Shown in pieces: positions 9,506-18,203 of a stretch of 64,000 nt of DNA (positions within the stretch are counted from its first letter, which is position 1; each line of letters opens with the position of its first letter). The notes under the pieces are model-generated. The model ran no database searches. It was not told the DNA's origin and worked only from the letters and a program-made list of their open reading frames with translations. Source of the DNA: Herminiimonas arsenitoxidans. Lineage in GTDB: Bacteria; Pseudomonadota; Gammaproteobacteria; Burkholderiales; Burkholderiaceae_D. Location: the NCBI RefSeq assembly GCF_900130075.1, contig NZ_LT671418.1:1674001-1738000 (forward strand), given 5' to 3'. Position numbers and translations under genes: made by a program.

Positions 9506-10600
9506 ATGAACGAATTAAGCGTCAATGACTTGCATCTCGACTACGGCACCGGCGCCAGCGCCAATCAGATTCTCAAAGGTGTCTCGATGGAATTGCAACG
9601 CGGCGAAGTAGTCGCCTTGCTGGGGCCATCCGGCAGCGGCAAGACGACTTTGCTGCGCGCGGTAGCAGGTCTGGAATCACCGAAGTCAGGCGATATAAAA
9701 ATCGGCGAACGCACCATGTTCGATGGCAATCGTAAGCTGGAAATTCCAGCGGAAGAACGCAATCTGGGTCTGGTGTTCCAGTCCTATGCGCTGTGGCCAC
9801 ACAAGACCGTTTCTGACAACGTCGGTTACGGTTTGAAGTTGCGCAAGATGAGCAGCAGCGACATTGCCGAACGCGTCAAGACCGTGTTGAACCAACTCGG
9901 TCTCGGCCAGTTAGGCGACCGCTTTCCACATCAATTGTCCGGTGGTCAGCAACAACGTGTCGCCATCGCGCGCGCGCTGGTGTACAACCCACCCGTCATT
10001 CTGCTGGACGAACCACTCTCGAATCTGGATGCCAAGTTGCGCGAAGAAGCGCGTGCCTTCTTGCGTGAGCTGATCGTACGACTCGGTTTGTCAGCACTGA
10101 TGGTCACGCATGATCAAGCCGAGGCAATGGCGATCTCTGATCGCATTCTGTTGCTCAACAACGGCAAGATCGAACAACAAGGCACGCCGCAGAGCATGTA
10201 TGAAACGCCGAACACCTTGTTCACGGCGGAATTCATGGGTAGCAATAACCGCTTGCCAGCCAAGATACTGCAGCGTGAAGGCGAGCATGTCGTATTGCAA
10301 ATCGCAGGCGGCAATGTCAAGGCCACACTGCGCGGCCACAGCAGCGACAACAACGATGCCACCGCCATTATCCGCGTCGAGCAAATCAACATCTCCGATA
10401 CATCCGTCGACAACGCGATCAAGTTACCGCTCTCCACCTGCATGTACTTGGGTGATCGCTGGGAATGCGTCTTCCGCAATGCAGCCGAAAACGGCACTGA
10501 CGGTACTGTCCTACGCGCTTATGCAAAACAACGATTGGCACCAGGCGAATACTGGCTGCAATTGCCGCAGCACGCGCTCTGGGCATTCCAGACCAATTAA
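9506..10600 (+). CDS. ABC importer ATP-binding protein (FbpC/PotA-like)
   Basis: Cytoplasmic ATPase of the importer, 364 residues. Walker A GPSGSGKTT (about 39-47), Q loop (LVFQSYALWPH), signature LSGGQQQRVAIARAL, Walker B VILLDEPLSNLDA and switch His (MVTHDQAEAMAIS) are all intact. The last ~110 residues form a TOBE regulatory domain typical of iron, spermidine and sugar importers. It starts 13 bases after the permease stop with a CAGGAAA ribosome site, so the two are co-transcribed. Confidence 0.9.
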   Translation: MNELSVNDLHLDYGTGASANQILKGVSMELQRGEVVALLGPSGSGKTTLLRAVAGLESPKSGDIKIGERTMFDGNRKLEIPAEERNLGLVFQSYALWPHKTVSDNVGYGLKLRKMSSSDIAERVKTVLNQLGLGQLGDRFPHQLSGGQQQRVAIARALVYNPPVILLDEPLSNLDAKLREEARAFLRELIVRLGLSALMVTHDQAEAMAISDRILLLNNGKIEQQGTPQSMYETPNTLFTAEFMGSNNRLPAKILQREGEHVVLQIAGGNVKATLRGHSSDNNDATAIIRVEQINISDTSVDNAIKLPLSTCMYLGDRWECVFRNAAENGTDGTVLRAYAKQRLAPGEYWLQLPQHALWAFQTN

Positions 10601-10716
10601 TCATCGATCAGACATCACAGAAAAGGAGGCACATCCATCACATGTAAACGCTTTTGTGCAGCGTGGTCGTATCGCACAGCCAACACCAAAATATCAAATA
10701 AATGGGGACATCAAAC

Positions 10717-11784
10717 ATGAAGAAGAAATATCTGGCGACAGCAATGCTCGCCGCATTCGGCGCTATGGCAGCCAGCGCTTACGCGCAGACCAACGTCACC
10801 GTCTACGGTATCGTCGATACCGGTGTCGAATACGTCAACAACGCCAATGCCAGCAAGAATAGTCTGGTTCGCCTTAGCTCCGGCGCGATGAATACCTCGC
10901 GTCTGGGCTTCCGCGGTACTGAAGATCTGGGCGGCGGTTTAAAGGCAGTATTCCAGTTGGAAAGCGGCTTCAAGGTCGATACCGGTGCGCAAGATACTGC
11001 CGACTATTTTGGTCGCCAGGCCAATGTCGGCCTCGAAGGCAGCTGGGGCCGCATCGTTGCCGGACGTTCTTTCACCACCACCTATGATTTCATCCTGCCT
11101 TTCGATCCTATGGGCTATTCGGCCAGTTATTCATGGATTACCTCGGCTGGTGCAACCGGCGGTCGTAAAGACGGCATGGTGACCAATCTGGCTAACATGG
11201 TCAAATACTTAGGTAAATTTGGCGACTTCAAAGTTGGCGCAACGTATAGCTTTGGTGAAGTTGCAGGCAACACTAGCGATAGTGCCAAGTATGACTTGGG
11301 TGCAGGTTACGAAAAAGGTCCGTTGCGCCTCGCTGCGACAGTACAGCGTGCCAATGGTACGGCAAACGGTGTTGGCATATACGACAAAACCACCATCATG
11401 CATTTAGCCGGCGATTATCAAATCACCGATGCATGGGCTGTCGATCTTGGTTATCGTAATTACAAAATGAAGCTGGCGACCAATGCTCCCGACAAGCGCA
11501 GCGATTTTTACTGGGCTGGCGTCACGTATAAAACTACACCGGCTCTGACCTTGATCGCACTGCTCTCCTATCAAGACATCAAGAACGTCGCGGCCAACAC
11601 CGATGCCGATCCATACATGCTCTCGCTCCGCGCAAAGTATGCTTTGTCGAAACGTACCGATTTGTATTTGAGCGGTGCTTACGCCAAGGCAAAGAACGGA
11701 CAACTGGTTGGTCTGTCGCGTGATGACGTCGGTTACGCTAGCAATCAGCGCGGCATCATCGCCGGCATCCAGCATCGCTTCTAA
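10717..11784 (+). CDS. general (classical) Gram-negative porin
   Basis: Outer-membrane 16-strand beta-barrel porin, 355 residues, of the Burkholderiales Omp32/OpcP type. Signal peptide is residues 1-23 (ASAYAQ), then the family start TNVTVYGIVDTGVEYVNN and SRLGFRGTEDLGGGL. It ends in an aromatic residue (QHRF), the signal for barrel assembly. An upstream in-frame ATG at 10702 would spoil the signal peptide; the GGGGAC at 10704-10709 fits 10717. It follows the importer and probably lets the same solute cross the outer membrane. Confidence 0.9.
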   Translation: MKKKYLATAMLAAFGAMAASAYAQTNVTVYGIVDTGVEYVNNANASKNSLVRLSSGAMNTSRLGFRGTEDLGGGLKAVFQLESGFKVDTGAQDTADYFGRQANVGLEGSWGRIVAGRSFTTTYDFILPFDPMGYSASYSWITSAGATGGRKDGMVTNLANMVKYLGKFGDFKVGATYSFGEVAGNTSDSAKYDLGAGYEKGPLRLAATVQRANGTANGVGIYDKTTIMHLAGDYQITDAWAVDLGYRNYKMKLATNAPDKRSDFYWAGVTYKTTPALTLIALLSYQDIKNVAANTDADPYMLSLRAKYALSKRTDLYLSGAYAKAKNGQLVGLSRDDVGYASNQRGIIAGIQHRF

Positions 11785-11853
11785 AAACTGTGTGTTTTAA
11801 ACTGCGCGGAATATTCATTCCGACTGGCGAATAGACTTACCAAGTAGCACGAC

Positions 11854-11887
11854 AAAAAAAGAGGAACCCAAACGGGTTCCTCTTTTT
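11854..11887. terminator. bidirectional intrinsic terminator, porin / terC
   Basis: Stem GAGGAACCC/GGGTTCCTC (11861-11869, 11874-11882) flanked by A7 on the left and T5 on the right, so it works in both directions between convergent genes. Confidence 0.88.
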
Positions 11888-11930
11888 ACTTGAGGAGCAG
11901 CACATCAGTGCCGCTCCGTCTTGCTTCAGC

Positions 11931-12701
11931 TTAAGCCGTTACGCCGTCCTGAACTGACTCAGGCGCATCGCATGCTGCCATGTGGTGATTTCTGCGCATA
12001 CGGATGTTGAACAGTTCCACCACCAGCGAGAAGCCCATTGCACCGTAGATGTAGCCTTTCGGGATATGGATCGCGAAACTCTCAGCCACCAGTACAGCAC
12101 CGACGATGACCAGGAAGCAGAGTGCCAGCATCTTGATGCTTGGGTACTCGTTGACGAATTCGCCAATTGCTTTTGCCGAGAACATCATCACGCCAACTGC
12201 GATCACGATAGCGACGATCATGATTTCAACCTGGCTGACCATACCCACTGCGGTAATGACTGAATCCAGCGAGAACACGATATCGATCACAGCGATCTGT
12301 GCCAAGGTCATCGCGAAGCTTGCCTTCTTCACGACAGCTTTCGTTTCCTCTTCTTGATGCGTACCCATCAATTCCTTGATCTCGGACGAAGCCTTGTACA
12401 ACAGGAACAGACCACCGAAGAACAGAATCAGATCGCGACCGGAGAAGCCCATGCTGCCAATTGTGAATATCGGTTCGACCAATCCCATCATCCACGACAG
12501 ACTCAGTAACAACAGGATACGTGTACCCATCGCCAAGCCCAGACCGATGATGCGGCCTTTTTGCTGTTGATGTTTCGGCAGGCGATCAACCAGAACCGAA
12601 ATGAAAATGATGTTATCGACGCCGAGCACAATCTCCAGCATCGCTAACGTTGCTAATGCGATCCATGCTTCTGGCGTAGTAAAAACTTGTAGAAATTCCA
12701 T
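11931..12701 (-). CDS. TerC-family integral membrane protein
   Basis: Inner-membrane protein of 256 residues with about seven transmembrane helices. It carries the TerC/Alx signatures LEIVLGVDNIIFISVL near the N-terminus and IDIVFSLDSVITAVGM in the middle; the acidic residues in these helices are thought to bind metal. Family members help Mn2+ homeostasis, including metalation of exported proteins, and some were first noted for tellurite resistance. The last ~20 residues (HHMAACDAPE) are a hydrophilic tail. A structured leader upstream suggests metal control. Confidence 0.88.
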   Translation of the reverse strand: MEFLQVFTTPEAWIALATLAMLEIVLGVDNIIFISVLVDRLPKHQQQKGRIIGLGLAMGTRILLLLSLSWMMGLVEPIFTIGSMGFSGRDLILFFGGLFLLYKASSEIKELMGTHQEEETKAVVKKASFAMTLAQIAVIDIVFSLDSVITAVGMVSQVEIMIVAIVIAVGVMMFSAKAIGEFVNEYPSIKMLALCFLVIVGAVLVAESFAIHIPKGYIYGAMGFSLVVELFNIRMRRNHHMAACDAPESVQDGVTA

Positions 12702-12768
12702 AATAGTCTCGAAAAAATTGGTGAATGCCTTACGCGCATCTCACGCCAACAGGGTGGGTTGATCGCAG

Positions 12769-12887
12769 AGTTCGTTTTGGCAAATATTTTTATGCTTGAA
12801 GCCAATTGCCTTTTCAACAATCAGCACCGGTGCTCCTACATCGGTCTTCCCCTTTTCAAACCACCGTTTCTGGCAGGTGAACGAACT
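12769..12887 (-). promoter_or_regulatory. candidate yybP-ykoY (Mn2+) riboswitch leader of terC
   Basis: Read on the minus strand, AGTTCGTT (12880-12887) pairs perfectly with AACGAACT (12769-12776), closing a domain of about 119 bases. Inside are a CACC...GGTG hairpin, then AAAAGGGGAAG, whose GAAG-CCGAT pairs with ATTGG-CTTC, and a small GCACCGGTGC hairpin. A purine GGGGA loop beside a terC-type gene is the hallmark of the yybP-ykoY class. The second conserved loop is only loosely matched, so the class is not certain, but an ordered leader is well supported. Confidence 0.5.
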
Positions 12888-13166
12888 TTAACGGAATCCT
12901 AACATTACTGGAAATCGAATTTAGCATGATTTATATACGGAAAAACCGAAGAGTATTATTTTTAAACGGATAAAAACGGATGATTAAAGCTGTATAAATC
13001 GACATTGAATATGTCGATTACCTAGCTAAGTTGCTGAATTTACACGGGAAGAGATAAAAATCGAGGCAAGAATCGGGAGAAATACGTGGGCTGGCGCTCC
13101 CGATCAGTAAAACAGCTAAAACATAGTTAATTCACACTAATTTTCATAACAAATTCTTAACGACGA
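12888..13166. other. AT-rich gene-free stretch upstream of the terC leader
   Basis: About 280 bases between the terC leader and the end of the next minus-strand gene. It is AT-rich and should contain the terC promoter (roughly 12890-12970). I see no open frame with a ribosome site and no clear terminator for the epimerase-like gene that ends at 13167. Confidence 0.4.
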
Positions 13167-14084
13167 TCAATTTTCGTCAGAAACCTTGTTCAAATGACTC
13201 AAAGCCTGCTCTACCGTCGCATAGCGCAAGCGCACGCCCAGCTCAGCCTTGATCCGCTGATTCGCCAAGCGACGCGATTCCGACATGAAGGACAACATCA
13301 TTGGTGACACCTCGTGCTGCAACTTCTCGCGCGACAAGCGCGGCGGACGCGGCAGCGACAAGGCATCGGCCACTGCATCAAAGTAAGCGCCCATCTTCAT
13401 ATCGCTATCATCGACCGCGTGATAAATACGGCAAGGCTGCGCACGGAACAAGGCCAGCGCAATGATCTGCGCCAGATCCTCGGCATGGATATGGTTGGTA
13501 TATACGTCATCTTCAGGCAACAAGGCTGGCGAGCCTTTCTTCAAACGGTCGACAGGCAGGCGATCATCAGCATAAATACCAGGCACGCGTAAGATGCTCA
13601 GGCGCGATTGCGAACGACGTGCCCAGGCACGCAACACTTTTTCAGCATCCACCCGTCTGGTCGCGCGCGGATTATGCGGCTGCACCGTACGCGTCTCGTC
13701 TACCCACTCACCACCGCAATCGCCATACACGCCGGAAGTGCTGACATAAACCAGTGTCGCGTGGTCGGGTAAAATGGCGGTCAGATTACGTGTGCGCTTA
13801 TCCGTAGCGCCTGCCGATTGCGGTGGTGCCAAATGCACAATATGCGAGGACAAGCGCGCCAAACGTGCCAGCGTAGCCGGCTCATCCAGATTGGCGATGA
13901 CAGGAACCGCACCGGCAGCACGTAATTCTTCCTGCCTGGATAACTGCGTAGTGACGGCAAAAATGCGAAAACGGTCGCGCAACAGCGGCAGCAAACGCAT
14001 GCCTACATCGCCGCATCCCAGAATCAGCAGACGCGGTTTGCCGAAGGTGTTGGCAGTATTTTTGCTTTTAGTATTTATTTTCAT
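13167..14084 (-). CDS. NAD(P)-binding epimerase/dehydratase-like protein
   Basis: Extended short-chain-dehydrogenase-like protein of 305 residues. The Rossmann motif is LLILGCGDVGMRLLPLL near residues 18-34, with VYVSTSGVYGD (Ser and Tyr of the SDR site) near 110; the canonical YxxxK Lys is not clearly present, so catalysis is uncertain. It resembles YeeZ-type proteins of unknown function. I chose the ATG at 14084; an earlier in-frame start at 14135 would overlap the divergent gene. No good ribosome site is visible. Its start lies only 12 bases from that of the divergent ferredoxin reductase. Confidence 0.72.
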   Translation of the reverse strand: MKINTKSKNTANTFGKPRLLILGCGDVGMRLLPLLRDRFRIFAVTTQLSRQEELRAAGAVPVIANLDEPATLARLARLSSHIVHLAPPQSAGATDKRTRNLTAILPDHATLVYVSTSGVYGDCGGEWVDETRTVQPHNPRATRRVDAEKVLRAWARRSQSRLSILRVPGIYADDRLPVDRLKKGSPALLPEDDVYTNHIHAEDLAQIIALALFRAQPCRIYHAVDDSDMKMGAYFDAVADALSLPRPPRLSREKLQHEVSPMMLSFMSESRRLANQRIKAELGVRLRYATVEQALSHLNKVSDEN

Positions 14085-14096
14085 GATCGAGATTGT

Positions 14097-15125
14097 ATGA
14101 CGTTCCAAGTAACTGTTAAGCCGAGTGGTCGGCAATTTAGCTGCGAAGCAGATGAAACCATTTTGAATGCGGCGATACGCGCCGGCGTCGGCTTGCCTTA
14201 CGGCTGCAAGAATGGCGCGTGCAGTAGCTGCAAGGGCATGATCCTATCCGGTACGGTAACGCATGGCCCGCATCAGGCACGCGCCTTGTCGCCAGCCGAT
14301 GAAGCCGTAGGATTTTCCCTCTTCTGCTGCGCCCGTCCACATAGCGATATCGAGATCGAAGCACGCGAAGTGCTCGGCATCGGCGAGTTCCCAATCAAAA
14401 AATTACCATCACGCGTCGCCAAACTGGAAAGACTGGCTGATGACGTCATCGCCATTTCTCTGCAATTGCCCGCCAGCGAACGCCTGCAATATCGCGCCGG
14501 TCAGTACATCGAGTTTCTTTTAAAAGATGGCAAGCGCCGCAGCTACAGTCTGGCCAATGCACCGCATCTGGATGAGCAATTGACGCTGCATGTACGCCAC
14601 ATGCCGGGTGGCCTATTCACCGATCAGGTATTCACGACGATGAAGGAGCGCGACATCCTACGCTTCGAAGGTCCGCAAGGTACTTTCTTCTTACGCGAAG
14701 ATTCGAAAAAACCAATGGTCTTGCTGGCCTCCGGCACCGGCTTTGCACCTATCAAGGCCATCGTCGAGCAAGCGCTGCACGACAAGAGCGCACGTCCGAT
14801 GACTCTCTACTGGGGTGGCCGCCGTCCGAAAGATTTGTACATGCATGCGATGTGCGAAGAATGGGCACGCACAGTCCCGCACTTCACTTACGTTCCTGTG
14901 ATCTCGCACGCAACAGCAGACGATCAATGGACAGGCCGTAGCGGCTTTGTACATCAAGTCGTGATGGCAGATCTGCCTGATCTGTCGAATTATCAAGTGT
15001 ACGCATGCGGTGCACCGGCGATGGTAGAAGCAGCGCAAGCCGATTTCAGCGCTGTATGTAAATTGCCGGCTGACGAGTTCTACGCTGACGCCTTCACCTC
15101 GGAAGCAGATCTGGCCGCGGGTTAA
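14097..15125 (+). CDS. ferredoxin-FAD-NAD(P)H reductase (CDP-glucoseen reductase-like)
   Basis: Soluble electron-transfer flavoprotein of 342 residues. A plant-type [2Fe-2S] domain (1-90) has CKNGACSSC with a fourth Cys in FSLFCCARP. An FAD domain follows, with RSYSLAN (RxYS) near 145, then an NAD(P) domain with ASGTGFAPIKAI and a terminal CGAP...FYADAF. This is the build of AscD/CDP-6-deoxy-glucoseen reductase and of oxygenase reductases. No sugar-biosynthesis or oxygenase genes lie nearby, so the partner is unknown; in Burkholderiales it is often a stand-alone gene. Confidence 0.85.
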   Translation: MTFQVTVKPSGRQFSCEADETILNAAIRAGVGLPYGCKNGACSSCKGMILSGTVTHGPHQARALSPADEAVGFSLFCCARPHSDIEIEAREVLGIGEFPIKKLPSRVAKLERLADDVIAISLQLPASERLQYRAGQYIEFLLKDGKRRSYSLANAPHLDEQLTLHVRHMPGGLFTDQVFTTMKERDILRFEGPQGTFFLREDSKKPMVLLASGTGFAPIKAIVEQALHDKSARPMTLYWGGRRPKDLYMHAMCEEWARTVPHFTYVPVISHATADDQWTGRSGFVHQVVMADLPDLSNYQVYACGAPAMVEAAQADFSAVCKLPADEFYADAFTSEADLAAG

Positions 15126-15191
15126 TCCGCTTGTTGATTAGCTATTAAGCTTTTAACCACGCGGCGTGCCGCTGAGCAAGAGTGGCGAAAA

Positions 15192-15225
15192 ACGTTTTGA
15201 CGCACTGCGCAAAACGTCATAATAT
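15192..15225 (+). promoter_or_regulatory. sigma-70-type promoter with overlapping inverted repeat
   Basis: TTGACG (15197-15202), a 17-base spacer, then TAATAT (15220-15225) is near consensus. An inverted repeat ACGTTTTG...CAAAACGT (15192-15199, 15210-15217) covers the -35 box and most of the spacer, a good place for a repressor. Transcription should begin near 15232. Confidence 0.6.
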
Positions 15226-15231
15226 TCTTCA

Positions 15232-15349
15232 CATGAATATGACCGCCAAACTCTTGCGACGCCGTAACCAGCTGCCCCAGCCTTGGATGCCGTGCGTGTA
15301 AGCGTAAGCCGATCACTCAGCCACAGGCAAATCCTGTGGCTTTTTTTTT
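15232..15349 (+). ncRNA. candidate small RNA or leader transcript (~118 nt)
   Basis: A strong promoter predicts initiation near 15232, and a strong terminator ends at about 15349, giving a self-contained short transcript between the reductase and the ArgD-like gene. It contains a 22-codon frame (15233-15301), [19 protein letters not shown] and three more residues, whose ATG would be at or next to the transcript 5' end (leaderless). Three consecutive Arg codons (cga cgc cgt) are notable before an arginine-pathway type gene. It could be a small RNA, a leaderless miniprotein, or a leader peptide with attenuator. I see no convincing antiterminator. Confidence 0.4.
15320..15349 (+). terminator. 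strong intrinsic terminator before the ArgD-like gene
   Basis: Perfect 8-bp stem GCCACAGG/CCTGTGGC with a 5-base loop, followed directly by nine T residues (15341-15349). Confidence 0.9.
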
Positions 15350-15413
15350 AGTAATTCTTAGTAGTTTTCGTACCAAATATTCTTTCAATTATTTGCGCTC
15401 AGGAGTAGCCGAA

Positions 15414-16616
15414 ATGGAATTCAGCCAGTACCCCGTCAATTCACTGCTCTACATCACCAACCGTCCTGAACTGGTTTTCACCGAAGGCGACGGCATGTGG
15501 CTGACCGACCATAATGGCAAACGCTACCTCGACTACCTGCAAGGCTGGGCCGTCAACTGTCTCGGCCATTCGCCACAATGCATGCAAGATGCGCTGGCAA
15601 CGCAATCGAAAAAATTGATAAATCCATCACCTGCGTTCTACAACGAACCATCGATCGCATTGGCCGCATTGCTGACCGATAACTCCTGCTTCGATCGCGT
15701 GTTCTTCGCCAATAGCGGCGCAGAAGCAAATGAAAGTGCGTTCAAGCTCGCGCGCAAATGGGGCAAGCTCAACAAAAATGCCGCTGGCGAAAATCGCTAC
15801 GAAATCATTACCTTCGATCACAGCTTCCACGGTCGCACGATCGCTGCCATGTCGGCCAGCGGCAAAGCCGGTTGGGACACGATATATGCGCCGCAAGTGT
15901 CAGGCTTTTTCAAAGCCACACTGAACGATCTCGATAGCGTCAAGAAACTCATCACCGACAAAACCGTCGCCGTGATGCTCGAGCCTGTACAAGGCGAAGG
16001 CGGCGTCATTCCGGCATCGCGTGAATTCATGCAAGGCTTGCGTGCGCTGACCAAAGAACACGGTGTGCTGTTGATCGTCGATGAAGTACAAACCGGCATG
16101 GGCCGCACTGGCGAACTGTTCGGTTATCAATTGTCCGGCATCACACCAGACATCATGACGTTGGGCAAAGGCATAGGCGGCGGTGTACCACTGGCTGCGA
16201 TGTTGTGCCGCGAAGAAGTCGCCTGCTTTGAACCAGGTGACCAAGGTGGCACCTACAACGGCAATCCATTGATGACAGCCGTTGGTATCGCCGTCGCACA
16301 AACATTGTTGGCACCGGGCTTTCTGCAATCGGTCAAAGACAAAGGCGCTTACCTCAGCGCAGCCTTGCTGAAACTCACAGAGAAGCACGGTCTGGCTGGC
16401 GAACGCGGCGACGGCTTGTTGCGCGCACTGAAACTGGGCTCGGACATCGGTCCACAAATCGTCGAAAAAGCACGTGACTTGGCACCAGTCGGTTTGTTGC
16501 TGAACTCGCCGCGCCCTGACCTGCTGCGCTTCATGCCTGCGCTGAACGTATCGTATGAAGAGATAGACCAGATGATAGACATGTTGTCTGGTGTGTTGAG
16601 CGACCTGAAGCCTTGA
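15414..16616 (+). CDS. argD: acetylornithine/ornithine-type aminotransferase (class III, PLP)
   Basis: PLP enzyme of 400 residues that moves an amino group from acetylornithine or a related omega-amino acid to 2-oxoglutarate. Visible motifs are [15 protein letters not shown] (phosphate-binding), [21 protein letters not shown] with the PLP-ring Asp, and [14 protein letters not shown] holding the Schiff-base Lys. AGGAG at 15401-15405, 8 bases before the ATG at 15414, sets this start; the longer frame from 15336 overlaps the terminator. Some Burkholderiales carry several ArgD paralogues, so the exact substrate is not certain. Confidence 0.82.
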   Translation: MEFSQYPVNSLLYITNRPELVFTEGDGMWLTDHNGKRYLDYLQGWAVNCLGHSPQCMQDALATQSKKLINPSPAFYNEPSIALAALLTDNSCFDRVFFANSGAEANESAFKLARKWGKLNKNAAGENRYEIITFDHSFHGRTIAAMSASGKAGWDTIYAPQVSGFFKATLNDLDSVKKLITDKTVAVMLEPVQGEGGVIPASREFMQGLRALTKEHGVLLIVDEVQTGMGRTGELFGYQLSGITPDIMTLGKGIGGGVPLAAMLCREEVACFEPGDQGGTYNGNPLMTAVGIAVAQTLLAPGFLQSVKDKGAYLSAALLKLTEKHGLAGERGDGLLRALKLGSDIGPQIVEKARDLAPVGLLLNSPRPDLLRFMPALNVSYEEIDQMIDMLSGVLSDLKP

Positions 16617-16624
16617 GCGGACTG

Positions 16625-17155
16625 ATGATGCTGCATAGCGCCTCGATCAAGATAGCCAGCTTGCGCGGACTATTACTCGCGCTGCTGGCAGCATCACTAC
16701 TCGCTGCCTGCGGCACCTCAGCGCCAATCAAGCGGCAATCGACAGGAAGCATACTGTACGAGCCTCAACCTATCAGCGAAAAAGGGAATGAAATCGCGCT
16801 CTATGCGATGGGCATGATAGACACCGGTTATCAATTCGGTGGCAAGAATCCTGAAGCCGGACTGGATTGCAGCGGCATGGTGTCCTATATCTATCGTCAG
16901 GCGCTCAACATGAACGTTAGCGGTAGCGCTGCAGACATCGCACGTCTTGGCAAAGAGATCGATCCGCGCACCTTGCGTCCCGGCGATCTGGTGTTCTTCA
17001 ACACCATGAATCGACCGTTCTCACACGTCGGCGTCTACATAGGCGATGGCCGCTTCATCCATGCGCCATCCAGCAAAGGCAAAGTACGCATAGCGCGTAT
17101 GGACAATGTCTACTTCGCGCCCAGGTTTGAGATGGCGCGTACTTACTTCGACTGA
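16625..17155 (+). CDS. NlpC/P60 peptidoglycan endopeptidase lipoprotein
   Basis: Predicted cell-wall cysteine peptidase that cuts stem peptides, about 176 residues. The N-terminus is a lipoprotein signal with lipobox LLAAC. The NlpC/P60 domain shows the catalytic Cys in GLDCSGMVSYIYRQA and the His in SHVGVYIGDGRFIHAPSSKG. ATGs at 16625 and 16628 are both possible. It starts 8 bases after the aminotransferase stop and may be read through from it. Confidence 0.85.
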   Translation: MMLHSASIKIASLRGLLLALLAASLLAACGTSAPIKRQSTGSILYEPQPISEKGNEIALYAMGMIDTGYQFGGKNPEAGLDCSGMVSYIYRQALNMNVSGSAADIARLGKEIDPRTLRPGDLVFFNTMNRPFSHVGVYIGDGRFIHAPSSKGKVRIARMDNVYFAPRFEMARTYFD

Positions 17156-17175
17156 ACCTTTTTCGACTACCCATC

Positions 17176-17790
17176 GTGAGTGATTCCAAACCCAAGTCCA
17201 ACACCGATCATCGCATCTGCTTTGTCGGTGACTCCTTTGTCCAAGGCACCAGCGACCCGCTGTGTCTGGGTTGGGCCGGACGCGTCACACAAGATGCCGT
17301 AGCGCGCGGTATCAACATCACCCACTACAACCTCGGCATCCGCCGCGATACCAGTCGTGATATTGCGGCACGTTGGGAACAGGAATGTGCAGCGCGCTTG
17401 CCGGCTGACTGTGAACAGCACGTGGTGTTTTCATTCGGCGTCAACGACAGCGCTATCTATGAGGGCGTGTTACGCGTTCCTGAAGAAGAAAGTCTGGCCA
17501 ACTGCAAGAACATCCTGCAGTCCGCTTCAGCACGCTACAAGACATTGATGGTTGGACCACCACCTATGCCGGACGCACCGCACAATCGTCGTGTTGCACA
17601 ACTGGATCAAAAGTTTGCTGAAATCGCGGCCAGACTCAATATTCAATACTTATCGATATTTGAAACTCTGCGCAAAGACGAGCATTGGCTGAAGGAAGCA
17701 ATTGCCAATGATTTTGCGCATCCGCGTAAGTATGGGTATGACCGCTTGGCCGGATTGGTACAGAACTGGTCGGGATGGTGGTTTAGATAA
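17176..17790 (+). CDS. SGNH/GDSL-type hydrolase
   Basis: Cytoplasmic esterase/lipase-like hydrolase of 204 residues. Block I is CFVGDSFVQG with the nucleophilic Ser, Gly is in NLGIRRDTS, Asn in FSFGVNDS, and the Asp-His pair in NDFAHPRKYGYDRLA. All four SGNH residues are present, so activity is expected; the substrate is unknown. It has no signal peptide. The start is GTG at 17176, 20 bases after the peptidase stop, so the genes are probably co-transcribed. Confidence 0.8.
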   Translation: MSDSKPKSNTDHRICFVGDSFVQGTSDPLCLGWAGRVTQDAVARGINITHYNLGIRRDTSRDIAARWEQECAARLPADCEQHVVFSFGVNDSAIYEGVLRVPEEESLANCKNILQSASARYKTLMVGPPPMPDAPHNRRVAQLDQKFAEIAARLNIQYLSIFETLRKDEHWLKEAIANDFAHPRKYGYDRLAGLVQNWSGWWFR

Positions 17791-17826
17791 CTCTGCTCAC
17801 TTATTGCGGAGTGATACCGGACAACG

Positions 17827-18084
17827 CTATTTTCTGCACTGATACGGGCTTTCACCTTTCAACTCTTGTCCAGTTTGCGCATCACGAATAAGTACAGTTG
17901 CGCCAGGATGGGCCGAGCACATTGCATTCCTCACTGTGTATATACCACGACCTTGTGCGCCAACTTTCCACTTCATATCTGATCCATCAGGCAACGTACC
18001 ACTCACAACATAATTGCCGGACATCGTGACACAGCCAACCAAACTGGCGACAAACAACAGAATGGAAAGACGAAGAAACATCAT
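17827..18084 (-). CDS. small lipoprotein of unknown function
   Basis: 85 residues with a lipoprotein signal (LLFVASLVGC lipobox) followed by a short domain containing two more Cys (NAMCSAHP and PYQCRK) that could form a disulfide. It is convergent with the GDSL hydrolase. I do not recognise a named family. Two consecutive ATG codons (18084, 18081) are both usable. Confidence 0.6.
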   Translation of the reverse strand: MMFLRLSILLFVASLVGCVTMSGNYVVSGTLPDGSDMKWKVGAQGRGIYTVRNAMCSAHPGATVLIRDAQTGQELKGESPYQCRK

Positions 18085-18177
18085 ATTATTCCTTGAGAAT
18101 TTTTCGATCTGACTAAGTTACCTATTTCATTTTTTGGGGACAAGCCATAACTATGGGATTGACATCAATTTAAATAT

Positions 18178-18203
18178 AAAAGCGACGCATTGCGTCGCTT
18201 TTA
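18178..18203. terminator. hairpin terminator, copy 1 of a repeated element
   Basis: AAAAGCGACGCA followed by TGCGTCGCTTTT, a near-perfect palindrome with A and T flanks. The same core reappears at 19001-19027 on the other side of the 180-residue orphan gene. Confidence 0.7.

Noticed and set aside
6464..10600. Firm assignment of the family-1 importer to ferric iron (fbpABC)
   Set aside because: The receptor lacks the paired Tyr residues and the locus carries TctDE, so the substrate is left open.
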